This document shows, piece after piece, positions 24,869-32,080 of a stretch of DNA of 64,000 nucleotides (position 1 is its first letter; every line of letters starts with the position of its first letter). The notes beneath the pieces are model-generated. The model ran no database searches. It was not told the origin of the DNA and saw only the letters and a program-made list of their open reading frames with translations. Location: positions 1 through 64,000 of the forward strand of contig NZ_VKAC01000001.1 of assembly GCF_008041935.1 (NCBI RefSeq), read 5' to 3'. The position numbers and the translations under genes are program-made. The stretch comes from Quadrisphaera setariae. Lineage in GTDB: Bacteria > Actinomycetota > Actinomycetes > Actinomycetales > Quadrisphaeraceae.

Positions 24869-25884
24869 GCGTCGACGAGTCGCTGGCCTCGGCCAGCAAC
24901 GCCCTCGTCTACTCGGCCATGGCCGTGTACACCCTGGCCCTCGGCGCCAGCGCCATGGACCTCGCCGCCCTCGGCGAGCGTGCCAGCGCGCGGATGCGCA
25001 AGAAGCAGCAGGGCAAGGGCCAGCAGCTGAGCGCCAGGAGCGCCGGCGGTGTGGGGACCGCGACCGTGGTCCGCACCTCGGCCTCCGAGGAGCCGGTCTC
25101 GCTCGCCGAGGACGGCGCGCCCCGCAAGGCCGCGGGCATCGCCACCTCGCTGACCGTGCTGGCGCTGCTGCTGCACGTCGGCGGGGTGGTCACGCGCGGG
25201 CTCTCGGCGCACCGGGCGCCCTGGGGCAACATGTACGAGTTCTCGGTGACGGGCACCTCCGTCGTCGTCCTCGTCTACCTGCTGGTCCTGACGCGGCGCG
25301 ACGTGCGCTGGCTGTCCACCTTCGTGCTGGCGCCGGTGCTGCTGAGCCTGGGCCTCGCCGTCGCCGTCCTCTACACCGACTCCGCGCCGCTGGTGCCGGC
25401 GCTGCAGAGCTACTGGCTGATCATCCACGTGTCGGTGGCGTTCGTGAGCTCGGCGCTGTTCGTGCTGGCGTTCTCCACCACCGTGCTCCAGCTGGTGCAG
25501 GAGCGCCGCGAGGCGCAGCGGGCCGCCGGCAGCACCCCCGGCGCCGGCCGCTTCATGGAGGCCCTGCCCACCGCGGCGGACCTGGAGAAGCTGTCCTACC
25601 GGCTCATCGCCATCTCGTTCCCGCTGTGGGCGTTCACGCTGGTGGCCGGCGCCATCTGGGCCGAGGTCGCCTGGGGCCGGTACTGGAACTGGGACCCCAA
25701 GGAGGTGTGGACCTTCATCATCTGGGTGGTCTACGCCGCCTACCTCCACGCCCGCGCGACGGGTGGCTGGAACGGGCGCCGCGCGGCGTACCTGTCGATG
25801 GCCGGCTTCGCCTGCCTGATGATCAACTACGGCGTGGTCAACGTCTTCTTCCCCGGCAACCACTCCTACGCCGGGATCGGCTGA
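24865..25884 (+). CDS. ccsB: Cytochrome c biogenesis protein CcsB/CcsA
   Basis: A 339-residue heme-handling membrane protein. The tryptophan-rich heme-binding motif WGRYWNWDPKEVW is near the C-terminus, with conserved histidines in LLLHVGGVVTRG, IIHVSVAF and PGNHSYAGIG. A basic, low-complexity loop (residues 40-90) separates the first helix from the core. It forms the heme lyase complex with ResB. It is the last gene of the operon, and a strong hairpin follows 31 bases after its stop. Confidence 0.95.
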   Translation: MSVDESLASASNALVYSAMAVYTLALGASAMDLAALGERASARMRKKQQGKGQQLSARSAGGVGTATVVRTSASEEPVSLAEDGAPRKAAGIATSLTVLALLLHVGGVVTRGLSAHRAPWGNMYEFSVTGTSVVVLVYLLVLTRRDVRWLSTFVLAPVLLSLGLAVAVLYTDSAPLVPALQSYWLIIHVSVAFVSSALFVLAFSTTVLQLVQERREAQRAAGSTPGAGRFMEALPTAADLEKLSYRLIAISFPLWAFTLVAGAIWAEVAWGRYWNWDPKEVWTFIIWVVYAAYLHARATGGWNGRRAAYLSMAGFACLMINYGVVNVFFPGNHSYAGIG

Positions 25885-25914
25885 CCGCCCCTGGCGCAGG
25901 AGCCGCCAGCGTGA

Positions 25915-25956
25915 GCGAAGAGCCCCGGGACCCAGCAGGGTCCCGGGGCTCTTCGC
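25915..25956. terminator. Terminator after ccsB
   Basis: A perfect 19-base-pair stem (GCGAAGAGCCCCGGGACCC and its complement) with an AGCA loop, between the convergent ccsB and the gene ending at 25986. Confidence 0.85.
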
Positions 25957-25985
25957 GTGAGGAGGGCTCGGTGGGGAGCAGGGGC

Positions 25986-26267
25986 TCAGACGTCGCCGCG
26001 GTGCTTGCGGTCGAGCGAGCGCAGGAAGTCCTCGTCGTCGTCGGGTCCCTTGGGGGCGGCGCCACGAGGGGCGCTGACCGGCGGGGCCGGGCGGTCCCCG
26101 TGGGTGCGGCCGGCGAGCAGCCAGGCCAGCGGCCCCACGACGGGGAGGAGGACGATGACCGCCACCCACACCGCCACGGGCAGCCCGCGCACCTGGGCCC
26201 CGGTGGTGCGCAGGCAGTCGACCAGCGCGTAGATCCCCAGCACGAGAGCCACGAGGGCGACCAGCAT
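25986..26267 (-). CDS. Small membrane protein with PLD-nuclease N-terminal (PLDc_N) domain
   Basis: A 93-residue protein with two membrane helices (LVALVALVLGIYALVDCL and LPVAVWVAVIVLLPVVGPLAWLLAG) and a charged tail PKGPDDDEDFLRSLDRKHRGD. This resembles the PLDc_N family, small proteins related to the membrane anchor of cardiolipin synthases. No catalytic HKD motif is present. It is divergent from the DUF4229-like gene. The function is unknown. Confidence 0.8.
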   Translation of the reverse strand: MLVALVALVLGIYALVDCLRTTGAQVRGLPVAVWVAVIVLLPVVGPLAWLLAGRTHGDRPAPPVSAPRGAAPKGPDDDEDFLRSLDRKHRGDV

Positions 26268-26300
26268 CGGCACCTGACGATGGTAAGCACGTCGTCCACC

Positions 26301-26306
26301 TACGCT
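26301..26306 (+). promoter_or_regulatory. -10 hexamer TACGCT, leaderless promoter
   Basis: TACGCT, CGTGCT, then the GTG start at 26313. Confidence 0.45.
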
Positions 26307-26312
26307 CGTGCT

Positions 26313-26627
26313 GTGTCTCCCTTCATCCGCTACGCGCTCATGCGGATCCTGCTGTTCTTCCTCGTGGCCCTCCTGGGGTACGCCGCGGGCATGCGGGAGC
26401 TGCTGCTCGTGGTCTTCGCCCTCGTGGTCTCCGCGCTGCTGTCCTACCTCGTGCTCGGTGGTCCCCGCCGCGCGCTGGTGGAGCGGCTGGAGCAGCGCAC
26501 CGCCCAGCGCCGCGAGAAGGTCGCCGCTCGTGACGCCGAGCGGCAGCGCTCGGGGCGCGTCTCCGCTGCTGAGCGCGACGCGGCCGCCGAGGACGCCGAC
26601 GACGACGCCCAGCGCGAGTCCCTCTGA
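26313..26627 (+). CDS. DUF4229-like small membrane protein
   Basis: A 104-residue protein with two membrane helices (YALMRILLFFLVALLGYAAG and LLLVVFALVVSALLSYLVLG) and a long charged, probably coiled-coil tail (LVERLEQRTAQRREKVAARD). It matches the DUF4229 pattern found beside menaquinone genes in actinobacteria. The function is unknown. It converges with menA, and its stop codon lies inside the shared terminator. Confidence 0.78.
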   Translation: MSPFIRYALMRILLFFLVALLGYAAGMRELLLVVFALVVSALLSYLVLGGPRRALVERLEQRTAQRREKVAARDAERQRSGRVSAAERDAAAEDADDDAQRESL

Positions 26628-26667
26628 CGCCGGCGCGGCGTTCACCGGCGCCGCGCCGGCGTCAGAG
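26622..26667. terminator. Shared bidirectional terminator spanning both stop codons
   Basis: A perfect 19-base-pair stem (arms 26622-26640 and 26649-26667) with an 8-base loop. The arms contain the stop codons of both convergent genes, TGA at 26625-26627 and the menA stop at 26662-26664. Confidence 0.8.
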
Positions 26668-27552
26668 CAGCGGCGTGAGCGCCAGACCGAGGCCCAGCAG
26701 CAGCGCGTAGACCAGCTCCAGCCGGCCGGTGGCGCCCAGCACGGGCACCAGGGCGCGTCCGGCGGCGCCGCGCAGCACCGTCCGGGCGGCTCCGACGGCC
26801 AGCGGGACTGTGACGAGCGCCACCAGCGCCAGCGGAGCCCGCGGCGCTGTGAGCGCCGGCACGGCGAGGAGCGCGTAGGGCACCACGAGCAGCGCGGCGT
26901 ACAGGGTGCGCGTGCGCGGCTCGCCCAGGCGCACCGCGAGGGTGCGCTTGCCGGCCACCGCGTCGGTGGGCACGTCGCGCAGGTTGTTGGCCACGAGGAT
27001 CGCGCAGGCCAGCGACCCGACGGCCACGGCCCCGGCCCAGCTGGCCGCGCTCAGCGAGCCGGTCTGCGTGTAGGTGGTGCCCAGGGTGGCCACCAGCCCG
27101 AAGAAGAGGAAGACGAACACCTCGCCGAGCCCCGCGTAGCCGTAGGGGCGCGGCCCCCCGGTGTAGGTCCAGGCGGCGACGACGGCGAGGGCGCCGACCA
27201 CCAGCAGCCACCACGCCCCCGACAGGGCGACGAGCGCCACGCCCGCGACCCCCGCGAGGGCGAAGGAGAGCAGCGCTGCCCGCAGCACGGCCTTCGGGGC
27301 GGCGACCCCGGACGCGGTGAGCCGCAGCGGCCCCACGCGGTCCTTGTCGGTGCCGCGGACGCCGTCGGAGTAGTCGTTGGAGTAGTTGACGCCCACCTGC
27401 AGCGCGAGGGCCACGAGCGCGGCCAGCAGGGCTCGCACGGGATGCGCGGAGCCGACCAGTGCTGCGGCTCCGGTGCCGACCAGCACGGGCGCCAGCGCTG
27501 CGGGGAGGGTCCTCGGACGCGCACCGGCCACCCACTGACCCGCGCTCGCCAC
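26662..27552 (-). CDS. menA: 1,4-dihydroxy-2-naphthoate polyprenyltransferase
   Basis: A 296-residue UbiA-family membrane enzyme that attaches the isoprenoid tail to DHNA. The prenyl-diphosphate/Mg motif is N56YSNDYSDG, followed by GVRGTDKDRVGPLRLT, and the second acidic region is NNLRDVPTDAVAGKRTLAVRLG. About eight hydrophobic helices are visible. The start is taken as the GTG at 27552 because TACAGT lies exactly 6 bases upstream; in-frame starts at 27618 or 27636 would add a non-conserved leader. Confidence 0.94.
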   Translation of the reverse strand: MASAGQWVAGARPRTLPAALAPVLVGTGAAALVGSAHPVRALLAALVALALQVGVNYSNDYSDGVRGTDKDRVGPLRLTASGVAAPKAVLRAALLSFALAGVAGVALVALSGAWWLLVVGALAVVAAWTYTGGPRPYGYAGLGEVFVFLFFGLVATLGTTYTQTGSLSAASWAGAVAVGSLACAILVANNLRDVPTDAVAGKRTLAVRLGEPRTRTLYAALLVVPYALLAVPALTAPRAPLALVALVTVPLAVGAARTVLRGAAGRALVPVLGATGRLELVYALLLGLGLALTPLL

Positions 27553-27558
27553 CTGAGG

Positions 27559-27564
27559 ACTGTA
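27559..27564 (-). promoter_or_regulatory. -10 hexamer TACAGT, leaderless promoter of menA
   Basis: On the minus strand TACAGT is followed by 6 bases and the GTG at 27552. Confidence 0.45.
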
Positions 27565-27667
27565 GGTGCCCGACCGCCCCTGACCGCGGTCGGGGTGGAC
27601 GCCCTCGGCGGTGACCATCACGCGAGTCGGCGCCACTACCGGGCCAGGGGTCGGCGTGCCACGGGGG

Positions 27668-28453
27668 TCAGGGACGGCGGGCTCGCCAGCAGGTGGTCGT
27701 GTACGGCACGGGGATGCGCTCCAGACCGGCGGTCTCGGGGTGGGTGGCGAGCAGGTCGCGCACGCCGTCCAGCACCCGCTGCCGCTCCTCGGGTGCCGCG
27801 GTGAGCACGTAGCTGCGGCTGGCGGCGAGCCCCACGACGTCCTCCGGGGAGAGCTCGTGCGTCCATCGACCGGTGGTGTGCTGCTCGGCGTCGACCAGCG
27901 GCGCGCCGATCTGCGGGTCGGCGGCGCGCGCTGCCATGTGGGGGGCTGGGGCGAGCAGGTCGCCGAGGGCGGCCACCCAGGGCACGGTCTCGTCCCGCCG
28001 GTTCCACAGCAGCCCCAGCCGGCCGCCCGGGGCGAGCGCCCGGCCCACCTCGGCGCTGGCGGGCGCGGGGTCCACCCAGTGCCACGCCTGTCCCAGCACC
28101 ACGAGGTCGACGGCGGCGTCAGGGAGGGGCAGATGCTCCGCGGTGCCCACGAAGGTGGGGACGCCGGGGACGTCCACGTGCAGCTGCGCGAGCATCTGCG
28201 GGTCGGGGTCGACCGCCACCACCTCCAGCCCGCGTTCGACGAGCCGGACCGTCAGCGCCCCGGCGCCCGCGCCGACGTCGGCGGCGCGCAGCCTGCGCTC
28301 CCCGAACCCGCCGGCGAGGCCGTCGAGCAGGAAGTCCAGCGCCTCGGCCGGGTAGGTGGGGCGGACCGCGGCGTACCCGGCCGCAGCCGCCCCGAAGGAG
28401 CGGGCGCGCTCGGGGAGGGGGGCGTCGTCGTCGTGAGGGTTCTGGGTGCTCAC
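27668..28453 (-). CDS. Class I SAM-dependent methyltransferase
   Basis: A 261-residue Rossmann-fold methyltransferase. Motif I is [19 protein letters not shown], motif II VVAVDPDPQMLAQL, motif IV AAVDLVVLGQAWHWVDP and motif V LAPGGRLGLLWNRRDE. The HWVDP signature and LLWNRRD are typical of small-molecule (UbiE/Methyltransf_11-like) enzymes. The substrate is unknown. The start is the GTG 6 bases after CAGGCT. Confidence 0.85.
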   Translation of the reverse strand: MSTQNPHDDDAPLPERARSFGAAAAGYAAVRPTYPAEALDFLLDGLAGGFGERRLRAADVGAGAGALTVRLVERGLEVVAVDPDPQMLAQLHVDVPGVPTFVGTAEHLPLPDAAVDLVVLGQAWHWVDPAPASAEVGRALAPGGRLGLLWNRRDETVPWVAALGDLLAPAPHMAARAADPQIGAPLVDAEQHTTGRWTHELSPEDVVGLAASRSYVLTAAPEERQRVLDGVRDLLATHPETAGLERIPVPYTTTCWRARRP

Positions 28454-28518
28454 CCCTCCAGCCTGCCCCGCCGCGTGAGGCGGGTGCGAGTCACCCCTGC
28501 CCCCTCGTGGGGGACCGG

Positions 28519-29355
28519 TCAGGCGAGGCGGCCGGCCACGAGGAGGTGGGAGCCTGCGCCCAGCAAGGACGGTTCGCGCTCGGTGGTGGCCAGCAGGGCG
28601 AGCAGTCGCTCACCGGCCACAGGATCGTCCAGCACCGCGTCGACGTCGGGAGCCCAGGCCGCCAGTCCCTCCACGGCCACGGGACCGTCCACCGAGAAGC
28701 CGGCATCCGCCACCTCGGCGGCCAGGTCCTCCGGCCGGTGCAGGTAGGCGGCGGTGAACCAGTCGCGGCGGTGCTCGACGTGGCGGTGCTCCCCGGTCGC
28801 CACGTCGTGCAAGACCTCCTCGGCCACGAAGTCGTCGCGCAGGCGCGCCCGGTGCACCGCATCGGAGGCGGAGCCCCACCGGCTGATCGCCGCCGCCACC
28901 ACCAGGCCGCCGGGGCGCAGCACGCGACGGGCCTCGCGCAGCGCCAGCAGCCTGTCGGGTCGGGCTGTCAGGTGGTAGAGCGGACCCAGCAGCAGCACGG
29001 CGTCGGCACAGCGGTCGGTCAGCGGCAGTGACCTCGCGTCGGCCGCGGTGACCGACGCCAGTGGCGAGGCGGCTGCCGCGCTCGCGTCCCGCGCCTGCCG
29101 CAGGTGCCTTGGCACCGGGTCGAGCAGGTGCACCTCGTACCCCTGCTCGGCCAGCGGTACCGCGTAGGCCCCGGCGGCGCCCCCGACGTCGACGACGACG
29201 GCGGGTGCCGGCGGAAGCCACTGCTGCAGCAGTCTGCGCGTGCGCAACCCCTCGAGGCGTCCCTGGCCGCGCGTCAGCCGTCCTGCCTCGTCGTAGCTCT
29301 CGTAGTGCTCGACCACGTGCGGCAGGGGGTCAGCAGGAGCCGTGGGCTCGTCCAT
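28519..29355 (-). CDS. Class I SAM-dependent methyltransferase
   Basis: A 278-residue methyltransferase of a different subfamily from its neighbour. Motif I is VVVDVGGAAGAYAVPLAEQG, motif II VHLLDPVPRHL, motif III/IV SLPLTDRCADAVLLLGPLYHL and motif V RVLRPGGLVVAAAISRWG. The LLGPLYHL segment matches a Methyltransf_11 group whose substrates are unknown. A promoter with both -35 and -10 elements precedes it. Confidence 0.85.
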   Translation of the reverse strand: MDEPTAPADPLPHVVEHYESYDEAGRLTRGQGRLEGLRTRRLLQQWLPPAPAVVVDVGGAAGAYAVPLAEQGYEVHLLDPVPRHLRQARDASAAAASPLASVTAADARSLPLTDRCADAVLLLGPLYHLTARPDRLLALREARRVLRPGGLVVAAAISRWGSASDAVHRARLRDDFVAEEVLHDVATGEHRHVEHRRDWFTAAYLHRPEDLAAEVADAGFSVDGPVAVEGLAAWAPDVDAVLDDPVAGERLLALLATTEREPSLLGAGSHLLVAGRLA

Positions 29356-29361
29356 CTCGCA

Positions 29362-29391
29362 ACGCTAGGGCTGCACCCCGGAGGGTGTCAT
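29362..29391 (-). promoter_or_regulatory. Promoter of the methyltransferase gene (ATGACA-N18-TAGCGT)
   Basis: On the minus strand ATGACA (29391-29386) and TAGCGT (29367-29362) are 18 bases apart, and the ATG start at 29355 follows 6 bases later. This is the best-supported leaderless promoter in the window, with a near-consensus -35. Confidence 0.6.
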
Positions 29392-29681
29392 CGCCCTTCT
29401 TCTCCTGGACGACCGACGGTCAGTCACGGGACCTGCCCTTCCACGGCCGCGTGCTCATCCGGGACGAGGTCACCGACGACGCTCTGGTGAACGCGTTCGC
29501 CGCGATCCTGCGCGATCGCGGCGTCGAGCCCCCCGGCGCCGGTGGCGGTCTTCCTCGTGGCGGCGTGACGGAGCTCGTCGACGACGCCGTCCGCGCGGGT
29601 CGCCCGGACGCCGGGGCGCTGGCCTCGGTGGCGACCCAGGTGGCCCGCCGCAGCGTCGGGCTAGGAGCAGAGACGCCGTGA
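29385..29681 (+). CDS. Small hypothetical protein
   Basis: A 98-residue reading frame from a GTG at 29385 with GGAGG directly before it. I do not recognise a family. It begins VSSPFFSWTTDGQSRDLPFHG, then an acidic amphipathic segment RDEVTDDALVNAFAAILRDRG, a glycine-rich turn, and ELVDDAVRAGRPDAGALASVATQV. Third codon positions are about 85-90% G/C, like neighbouring genes, which supports coding. It is divergent from the methyltransferase, overlapping its promoter, and its stop lies within a hairpin. Confidence 0.55.
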   Translation: MSSPFFSWTTDGQSRDLPFHGRVLIRDEVTDDALVNAFAAILRDRGVEPPGAGGGLPRGGVTELVDDAVRAGRPDAGALASVATQVARRSVGLGAETP

Positions 29682-29706
29682 CCCCGCGCTGTGCGCGCGG
29701 TCACGG
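29676..29706 (+). terminator. Hairpin terminator after the small gene
   Basis: CCGTGACC...GGTCACGG arms with a 14-base stem, one mismatch and a 3-base loop, overlapping the stop codon at 29679-29681. Confidence 0.6.
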
Positions 29707-29730
29707 AAGGGACGTCTTCAGCCACGACGC

Positions 29731-29835
29731 CGCGCTGAGGTGAGTGATCGCGACAGGGTCTGGCGCTCAGGTGCTCGATCGCCGTGGTGAGGGGGCCCGA
29801 GGTGGCGCGCAGGTGCTTGACCGTGGGGGAGGGGG
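29731..29835 (+). repeat. Tandem degenerate repeats, copies 2-4
   Basis: Three units of the repeat seen at 15241: 29731-29758 (poor), 29762-29795 (good) and 29804-29835 (28 of 32 bases identical to the first copy). They share the core CAGGTG followed by a GATCG/GACCG step, and the last two end in a G-rich run. They fill the space before the menE 3' end. Confidence 0.55.
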
Positions 29836-29840
29836 AGGAG

Positions 29841-31067
29841 TCAGGACGGGGTGGCGAGCAGGCGGACGGCGAGGGCGGCGGCAGCCCGGCGGTCGGGCTT
29901 GCCGATGCCCCGCACCGGCACCGCTTCCACGACCAGCAGGTCGCGCGGCGCCGAGGCCGCCCCGAGGCGCTCGCGGACGGCGCCGCGCACGGCGTCCAGC
30001 GAGGGGACCGCGCTGCCGGCGGCGGGCACCACCAGCGCCACCACCCGCTGCCCCCACTCCGGGTCGGGCACGCCCACCACCAGCACGTCGGCGACGCCGG
30101 GCAGCTCGGCGACCACCCGCTCCACGGCCAGCGGCGCGACCTTGCGGCCCCCCGTCACGACGACGTCGTCGAGGCGGCCCAGCACCGACAGGCGCCCCGC
30201 CGCGTCGACGCGGCCGAGGTCGCTGGTCGCGTACCAGCGCCGCTCGTCGCGCTCCACGAACGCCTCGGCGGTCAGGTCCGGGCGGCCGCGGTAGCCGGTG
30301 GCGAGCACGGGACCGCTCAGCAGGACGCGGCCCTCGTCGTCGTCCTCATCACCCTGCCCGGTGGCCTCCAGGGCGACGGCGACGCCGTCGAGCGCCACCC
30401 CGTCGTAGACGCAGCCGCCGGAGGTCTCCGTGGACCCGTAGGTGCGCACCACGCGCACCCCCGCCCGCTCCGCGCGGGCGAGCAGGGGAGCGGGAGCCGC
30501 AGCGCCGCCCAGCAGCACGGCGTCCAGGCGCGCCAGCGCGTCCGCCGCCTCCGGCACCTCGAGGGCGCGGGCCAGCTGCGTCGGCACCAGGGAGGCGAAG
30601 TGCGGCGCGTCCGTGCCGTCCTCGAGGGCCGCGACAGCGCCGGGCAGCGCGGACGGGTCACCGGGCGGAGCGACGACGGGCCGCGTGCCCGCCACCGCGC
30701 TGCGCACGAGCACCTGCCAGGCGGCCACGTGCTCCAGCGGCAGCGCCAGCAGCCACCGGCCGTGGCCGCCCAGCCGCGCCGCGGTGGCGCGGGCGGAGGT
30801 CACCAGGGCGTCGGCGGACAGCTCCACGGCCTTCGCCTCGCCGGTGGAGCCGGATGTCGCCAGCACCAGCGCGGTCCCCTGCGCCAGCGTCAGGTCGGTG
30901 CGGGCTGCGGCCCGCAGGCGGTCTGCGGCGGCAGAGTCGGCGGGCAGCGGCAGCAGCGCCGGGCCTGCACCCTCGAGGGCGGCTCGCAGCGCGTCGAGCA
31001 GCTCCCGCACCCGGTGGGCCTGCTCCGCCGGGGGCACGACCACCTCGCGCAGGTCCCGACCGTCCAC
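29841..31067 (-). CDS. menE: o-Succinylbenzoate--CoA ligase
   Basis: A 408-residue adenylating enzyme that activates o-succinylbenzoate. The ATP/AMP motif is LVLATSGSTGEAKAVELS, followed by RVVRTYGSTETSGGCVYDG, YATSDLGRVD and GRLDDVVVTGGRKV with the hinge, and the catalytic lysine in GIGKPDRRA. It is shorter than generic acyl-CoA ligases, as usual for actinobacterial MenE. The GTG at 31067 is placed by TACGGT-N6. An ORF start at 31124 would add an unconserved leader. Confidence 0.92.
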   Translation of the reverse strand: MDGRDLREVVVPPAEQAHRVRELLDALRAALEGAGPALLPLPADSAAADRLRAAARTDLTLAQGTALVLATSGSTGEAKAVELSADALVTSARATAARLGGHGRWLLALPLEHVAAWQVLVRSAVAGTRPVVAPPGDPSALPGAVAALEDGTDAPHFASLVPTQLARALEVPEAADALARLDAVLLGGAAAPAPLLARAERAGVRVVRTYGSTETSGGCVYDGVALDGVAVALEATGQGDEDDDEGRVLLSGPVLATGYRGRPDLTAEAFVERDERRWYATSDLGRVDAAGRLSVLGRLDDVVVTGGRKVAPLAVERVVAELPGVADVLVVGVPDPEWGQRVVALVVPAAGSAVPSLDAVRGAVRERLGAASAPRDLLVVEAVPVRGIGKPDRRAAAALAVRLLATPS

Positions 31068-31073
31068 GCGCCC

Positions 31074-31079
31074 ACCGTA
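31074..31079 (-). promoter_or_regulatory. -10 hexamer TACGGT, leaderless promoter of menE
   Basis: On the minus strand TACGGT is followed by GGGCGC and the GTG at 31067. Confidence 0.45.
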
Positions 31080-31111
31080 GGACGCCGTCGCGGGGGAGCC
31101 AGGATGGAGGC

Positions 31112-32080
31112 GTGGCCGCAGCACTGGACGACGCCGCGGCCGCCAGCGCCGAGCACCCCCGCGACCGCCGCGCCAGCGGCACCGCCCTGGCCCTGGGGGC
31201 CAGCGCTTCGGGACAGACGGGGGCGGCCGTGGGTGCCCTGGCCTTCGCCGACCTGGGCGTGCCGGGGGTCGTCGCGGTGCGCCAGGTGGTGGCCGCCCTG
31301 GCCCTCAACACCGTGGTCCGCTGGTCACCGCGGTCGCTGGACCGGCGGACCTGGGTGCTGGTGGCCTCCCTGGCCGCGGTGATGGGGCTGATGAACCTCA
31401 CCATCTACCTGGCTGTCGACAGGATCGGCCTGGGACTGGCGGTCACCGTCGAGTTCCTCGGGCCGCTGGCCGTGGCCGTCGGCACCTCGCGGCGCGTCGT
31501 CGACGTCCTGGCCGCCGTCGCCGCAGCGGTCGGTGTGCTCGTGCTCGTCGCGCCCGGTCCCTCCAGCGACGTGGCGGGGATCCTCCTGGCGCTGGCGGCC
31601 GCAGCCGCGTGGGCCACGTACATCCTGCTCAGCCGGGCCTTGGGCGCCCGCCTGCCGGGCCTGCAGGGCGCGGCGGCCGCCGCGACGGTGCTGGCGGTGG
31701 CGTGGGCGCTGCCCGTGCTCGTCGTCGTCCTGCTGGCCCGCCCGCCGTGGCAGGCGCTCGCCCTGGCCGCCGTCTGCGGGGTGATGTCCTCGGCGCTGCC
31801 CTACCCGGCCGACATGGCCGCGCTCCGGCGCCTGCCCGCCTCCACGTACTCGACCCTGCTCAGCGTCAACCCGGTGTGGGCGTTCCTCGCGGGCGTGGTG
31901 CTCCTCGGCGAGCGCGTGAGCGCCCACGAGGTGGTGGGAGGGGCGCTGGTGGTGCTCGCCAACGCCGTCATCACGGCGCTGCCGGGGCGCCGGCCGGGCA
32001 CGAGCCCCGCCGGAGCCCCGCTGGCGGGACCGTCAGCCAGACCCTCAGGCGGGGACGACGACGGCGGCGCGCGAGCCTGA
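31112..32080 (+). CDS. EamA/DMT family transporter
   Basis: A 322-residue drug/metabolite transporter with ten predicted membrane helices in two EamA repeats. The repeats are visible as AVGALAFADLGVPGVVAVRQVVAAL and, in the second half, LPASTYSTLLSVNPVWAFLAGVVLLGERV. LNLTIYLAVDRIGLGLAVTVEFLGPLAVAV resembles RhtA-type amino acid exporters. The substrate is unknown. It is divergent from menE. Its last 36 bases overlap the convergent DHH gene. Confidence 0.88.
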   Translation: MAAALDDAAAASAEHPRDRRASGTALALGASASGQTGAAVGALAFADLGVPGVVAVRQVVAALALNTVVRWSPRSLDRRTWVLVASLAAVMGLMNLTIYLAVDRIGLGLAVTVEFLGPLAVAVGTSRRVVDVLAAVAAAVGVLVLVAPGPSSDVAGILLALAAAAAWATYILLSRALGARLPGLQGAAAAATVLAVAWALPVLVVVLLARPPWQALALAAVCGVMSSALPYPADMAALRRLPASTYSTLLSVNPVWAFLAGVVLLGERVSAHEVVGGALVVLANAVITALPGRRPGTSPAGAPLAGPSARPSGGDDDGGARA

